A stretch of DNA of 8,145 nt from positions 1-8,145 of the forward strand of contig JBFZCW010000029.1 of NCBI GenBank assembly GCA_041307765.1, read 5' to 3'. Below are positions 5,196 through 8,145 of this stretch, piece after piece; positions within the stretch are counted from its first letter, which is position 1, and each line of letters starts with the position of its first letter. The notes below the pieces were generated by a model. It had not been told where the DNA came from. It made no database searches and saw nothing but the letters and a program-made list of their open reading frames with translations. The translations under genes and the position numbers were made by a program. The DNA comes from DYRB01 sp041307765 (GTDB lineage: Bacteria > Pseudomonadota > Gammaproteobacteria > Chromatiales > Chromatiaceae).

Positions 5196-8145
5196 GTGCG
5201 CAAGAACCAGTTCGCCCTGTTGGGCACCCGCCGCTTCCTGCCGTTGCTGGTCACCCAGTTCCTCGGCGCCTTCAACGACAATCTGTTCAAGAATGCCCTG
5301 GTGATCCTCATCACTTATGTCCTGGCCGAGCGTTCCGGGCTCGACGCTCGGGTCCTGGTGGTGCTGGCCGGGGGCATCCTGATCTTCCCCTTCTTCCTCT
5401 TTTCCGCAACCGCCGGGCAACTGGCAGACAAGTACGACAAGGCCCTGCTTACCCGCTACATCAAGCTGGCGGAGATCGTCATCATGCTCGCGGCGGGGCT
5501 GGGCTTCTGGCTGGGCAGCGTGACCCTGCTGATGGCGGTACTGTTCCTGATGGGGGCCCAGTCGGCGTTCTTCGGCCCGATCAAGTTCGGCATCCTGCCC
5601 GACCACCTGGCGGACGACGAGCTGGTGGCCGGCAACGCCCTGATCGAGACCAGTACCTTTCTCGCCATCTTGGGCGGGACCCTGTTGGGGGGACTCGCAA
5701 TCCTCGCCCAGGGGGGGACGGCCCTGGTTTCCGTGCTGGTGGTCCTGGTGGCGGTCGCCGGGTGGTGGGCGAGCCGGTCCATCCCAGCCACGATCCCAGC
5801 GACCCCTGGCCTTGTCGTCGGCTATAACCCGTTCACCGAAACCTGGCGCATCCTGCGCGTCGCGGGCGAAAGCCGGGTGATCTTCCTGTGCATCCTCGGC
5901 ATCTCCTGGTTCTGGGGCGTGGGCTCGACCTTCCTATCGCTCCTTCCGACCCTGAGCAAAGACCTGATTGGGGCCGACGAGGGGGTGGTGACCCTGCTGC
6001 TGATCGCCTTCTCCGTCGGCATCGCCGGCGGCGCCCTGCTGTGCAACCGCCTGCTCAAGGGCGAGGTCCACGCCACCTACGTGACCCTGGGTTCGGTGGG
6101 GATCACCCTGTTCGCGCTGGAGCTTTGGCTATCGACCCGGGCCTTGCCCCCGCCCGGACCCGAGCTGATGGGCGTCGGCGCCTTCCTGGCCCAGCCCGGG
6201 TCCTGGCGGCTGCTCGCGGACCTGGTCCTGCTGGCCATCTCCGGGGGCCTCTTTATCGTGCCCCTCCAGGCCATGCTCCAGCACCACAGCCCCCCGGCCC
6301 ACAGGGCGCGCAACATCGCCGCCAACAACGTGGTCAATTCCCTGTTCATGGTCGGCGCCGCCGTTCTCAGCGCCCTGGTCCTGGCCCGAGGGGCGACCGT
6401 CCCTCAGGTCTTCCTGCTCATCGCCCTGGTCAATGCCGTGGTGGCGGTCTACATCCTGCGCCTGCTCCCGGGGACCCTGGTCAAGTCCCTGATCGCCTGG
6501 CTGCTGGACCTGTGCTACCGCGTCGAGGTCACGGGCCTCAAGCACGTGCGCGAGGCGGGCGATCGGGTCCTGATCGTCTCCAACCACCTGTCCTTCCTGG
6601 ATGCGGTGCTCATCGCGGCCTATGTCCCGGACGATCTGACCTTCGCCATCGACACCCACATCGCCAAGCATCGGCTGATCCGCTTTTTCCTGTCGCTCGC
6701 CAAGACCTACCCCATGGACCCGACGAACCCGATGGCCATCCGCGCCCTGGTGGGCGAAGTCAAGCGAGGCGAGAAGGTGGTGATCTTCCCCGAGGGGCGC
6801 CTCACGGTCACCGGGGCCCTGATGAAGGTCTACGAGGGCCCGGGCCTGGTCGCCGACAAGGCCGGGGCCATGATCCTGCCGGTGCGCCTCGAGGGGGCCC
6901 AATACACCCCCTTCTCCCGCCTGCGGGGTAAGGTCCGCGTCCGCTGGTTCCCCAAGATATCCGTGCACTTCCTGCCGCCCAGGCGCTTCGAGATCCAGAG
7001 GGGGCTGACCGGCCGCAAGCGCCGCCAGTTCGTGTCCGACCGCCTCTACGATCTGATGACGGACATGATGTTCGCCAGCAGCGATCGCGACCGCACCCTG
7101 TTCCAGTCCCTCATCGACGCTCGCCACACCCACGGGGCCGGGCACCTGGTGCTGGAGGACACGGAGCTCCAGCCGCTGTCCTACCGCAGGCTCATGATCG
7201 GGGCCTTCGCGCTGGGACGGCGCATCGCCCTGAAGACCGAACCCGGGGAACGGGTCGCAGTCCTGCTGCCCAATGTGGTCGGGGCCGGGGTGACCTTCTT
7301 CGCCCTGCACGCCTACGGGCGGGTCCCGACCATGCTCAACTTCTCCACCGGGGCGGCCAATGCCGTGCTCGCCTGCCGCGCGGCCCAGGTCAAGAACCTC
7401 CTAACCTCTCGGCGTTTCGTGGAGATGGGCAAGCTCGCGGACCTCGTCTCGGCCATCGAGGGGGCCGGCGTCAGGATTTGCTATCTGGAGGACCTGCGCA
7501 CGGAGGTGTCTCTGGTGGACAGGCTGGTCGGGCTCCTTGGCGGGACCCTCCCCCAGCTCTCCTACTGGCTCGCCTGCCGCCGTCGCGATCCCGGGGAGGC
7601 GGCCGTGGTCCTCTTCACGTCCGGCACCGAGGGGGCCCCAAAGGGGGTGGTTCTCACCCACGCCAACATCCAGGCGAACCGCTACCAGGTCGCCTCCCGC
7701 ATCGACTTCGGCCCCACCGACATCGTCTTCAACGCCCTGCCGCTGTTCCATTCCTTCGGGCTCTCCACCGGGACGCTCCTGCCGATCCTGTTCGGGCTCA
7801 AGGTCTTCCTGTATCCGTCGCCCCTGCACTACCGCATCGTCCCGGAGATGGTCTACGGGACCAACGCCACCATCGTGTTCGGCACCGACACCTTCCTGGC
7901 AGGCTACGCCCGGTTCGCCCACCCCTACGACTTCTACAGCGTGCGATTCGTCTGCACCGGGGCCGAGCGGGTCAAGGACGAGACCCGACGCCTCTACAGC
8001 GAGCGCTTCGGGGTGCGCCTCATGGAGGGCTACGGGGCCACGGAGACCGCCCCGGTGCTGGCCATGAACACCCCCATGCAGTTCAAGGCAGGTACGGTGG
8101 GGCGTCTCATGCCGGGGATCGCGTGGCGCCTGGAGCCGGTACCTG
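5196..8145 (+). CDS. aas: LplT-PlsC-acyl-ACP synthetase fusion (Aas-type lysophospholipid salvage protein), 3' end missing
   Basis: This frame stays open for 983 codons to the window edge, so the C terminus is missing. Residues 1 to about 430 form an MFS-type transporter: the start has QFLGAFNDNLFKNALVILI (21-39), the loop GQLADKYDK (74-82), and many hydrophobic segments, resembling LplT, the lysophospholipid flippase. About 436-640 is a PlsC-type acyltransferase with H464-x4-D469 in SNHLSFLDA and FPEGR (531-535). From about 655 an AMP-forming acyl-ACP synthetase follows, with FTSGTEGAPKG (807-817), PLFHSFGL, PSPLHYRIVPEMVY and GYGATETAP (945-953), very close to E. coli Aas. Expected role: lysophosphatidylethanolamine is flipped across the inner membrane and re-acylated with fatty acid activated on acyl carrier protein. 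Aas homologues suggest roughly 150 further residues, including the small C-terminal lid domain. The GTG at 5196 has GGAGG (5186-5190) five bases upstream and gives the usual family N terminus; an in-frame ATG at 5145 would add 17 Pro/Ala-rich residues. Confidence 0.92.
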   Translation, partial: MRKNQFALLGTRRFLPLLVTQFLGAFNDNLFKNALVILITYVLAERSGLDARVLVVLAGGILIFPFFLFSATAGQLADKYDKALLTRYIKLAEIVIMLAAGLGFWLGSVTLLMAVLFLMGAQSAFFGPIKFGILPDHLADDELVAGNALIETSTFLAILGGTLLGGLAILAQGGTALVSVLVVLVAVAGWWASRSIPATIPATPGLVVGYNPFTETWRILRVAGESRVIFLCILGISWFWGVGSTFLSLLPTLSKDLIGADEGVVTLLLIAFSVGIAGGALLCNRLLKGEVHATYVTLGSVGITLFALELWLSTRALPPPGPELMGVGAFLAQPGSWRLLADLVLLAISGGLFIVPLQAMLQHHSPPAHRARNIAANNVVNSLFMVGAAVLSALVLARGATVPQVFLLIALVNAVVAVYILRLLPGTLVKSLIAWLLDLCYRVEVTGLKHVREAGDRVLIVSNHLSFLDAVLIAAYVPDDLTFAIDTHIAKHRLIRFFLSLAKTYPMDPTNPMAIRALVGEVKRGEKVVIFPEGRLTVTGALMKVYEGPGLVADKAGAMILPVRLEGAQYTPFSRLRGKVRVRWFPKISVHFLPPRRFEIQRGLTGRKRRQFVSDRLYDLMTDMMFASSDRDRTLFQSLIDARHTHGAGHLVLEDTELQPLSYRRLMIGAFALGRRIALKTEPGERVAVLLPNVVGAGVTFFALHAYGRVPTMLNFSTGAANAVLACRAAQVKNLLTSRRFVEMGKLADLVSAIEGAGVRICYLEDLRTEVSLVDRLVGLLGGTLPQLSYWLACRRRDPGEAAVVLFTSGTEGAPKGVVLTHANIQANRYQVASRIDFGPTDIVFNALPLFHSFGLSTGTLLPILFGLKVFLYPSPLHYRIVPEMVYGTNATIVFGTDTFLAGYARFAHPYDFYSVRFVCTGAERVKDETRRLYSERFGVRLMEGYGATETAPVLAMNTPMQFKAGTVGRLMPGIAWRLEPVP

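Noticed and set aside
5888..6931. 347-codon + strand open frame overlapping the transporter and acyltransferase domains
   Set aside because: It is an out-of-frame reading of the aas-like gene, with a Pro/Gly/Arg-rich product; the continuous 983-codon frame carries all conserved motifs.
6129..7310. 393-codon open frame on the minus strand inside the aas-like gene
   Set aside because: The product is rich in Gln, Gly, Asp and His with no recognisable domain, and it lies opposite the PlsC and AMP-binding domains, whose motifs are intact on the + strand.

Overview
The window is GC-rich, gene-dense bacterial DNA. Every recognisable protein resembles gammaproteobacterial housekeeping enzymes: an E. 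coli-type NADP isocitrate dehydrogenase, a long-form 6-phosphogluconate dehydrogenase and an Aas-type phospholipid acyltransferase. A cold-shock gene beside icd is a familiar gammaproteobacterial neighbourhood. The very high GC at third codon positions and the gene mix would fit a Chromatiales-like (purple sulfur or related) gammaproteobacterium, but that is an inference from style, not proof. There are no rRNA or tRNA genes, insertion sequences, phage genes or CRISPR arrays.

Layout. (1) Positions 1-92 hold the 3' end of a cold-shock protein gene on the + strand. It is separated from icd by a perfect 12-bp-stem hairpin that can serve both converging genes. (2) icd (-) and gnd (+) diverge from a 305-bp intergenic region with a consensus TATAAT on the gnd side. 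Both enzymes make NADPH, from isocitrate and from 6-phosphogluconate. (3) gnd converges, across a 28-bp gap, on a two-gene minus-strand operon: a cysteine synthase followed, with a one-base TGATG overlap, by an Ap4A phosphorylase/ATP adenylyltransferase-family protein. (4) A 147-bp divergent region containing a near-perfect 24-bp palindrome lies between the cysteine synthase and a very large + strand gene. That gene runs off the right edge without a stop codon. It encodes a fusion of an LplT-like lysophospholipid transporter, a PlsC-type acyltransferase and an AMP-forming acyl-ACP synthetase, so one polypeptide could do phospholipid salvage.

Functionally the window is mostly core metabolism: TCA cycle, oxidative pentose phosphate pathway, cysteine synthesis and membrane lipid repair. 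The least ordinary points are the coupling of cysteine synthase to an adenylyltransferase whose family can also split adenylylsulfate (APS), the three-part lipid-repair fusion, and the palindrome in the divergent promoter region. I found no convincing sign of a wholly new system.
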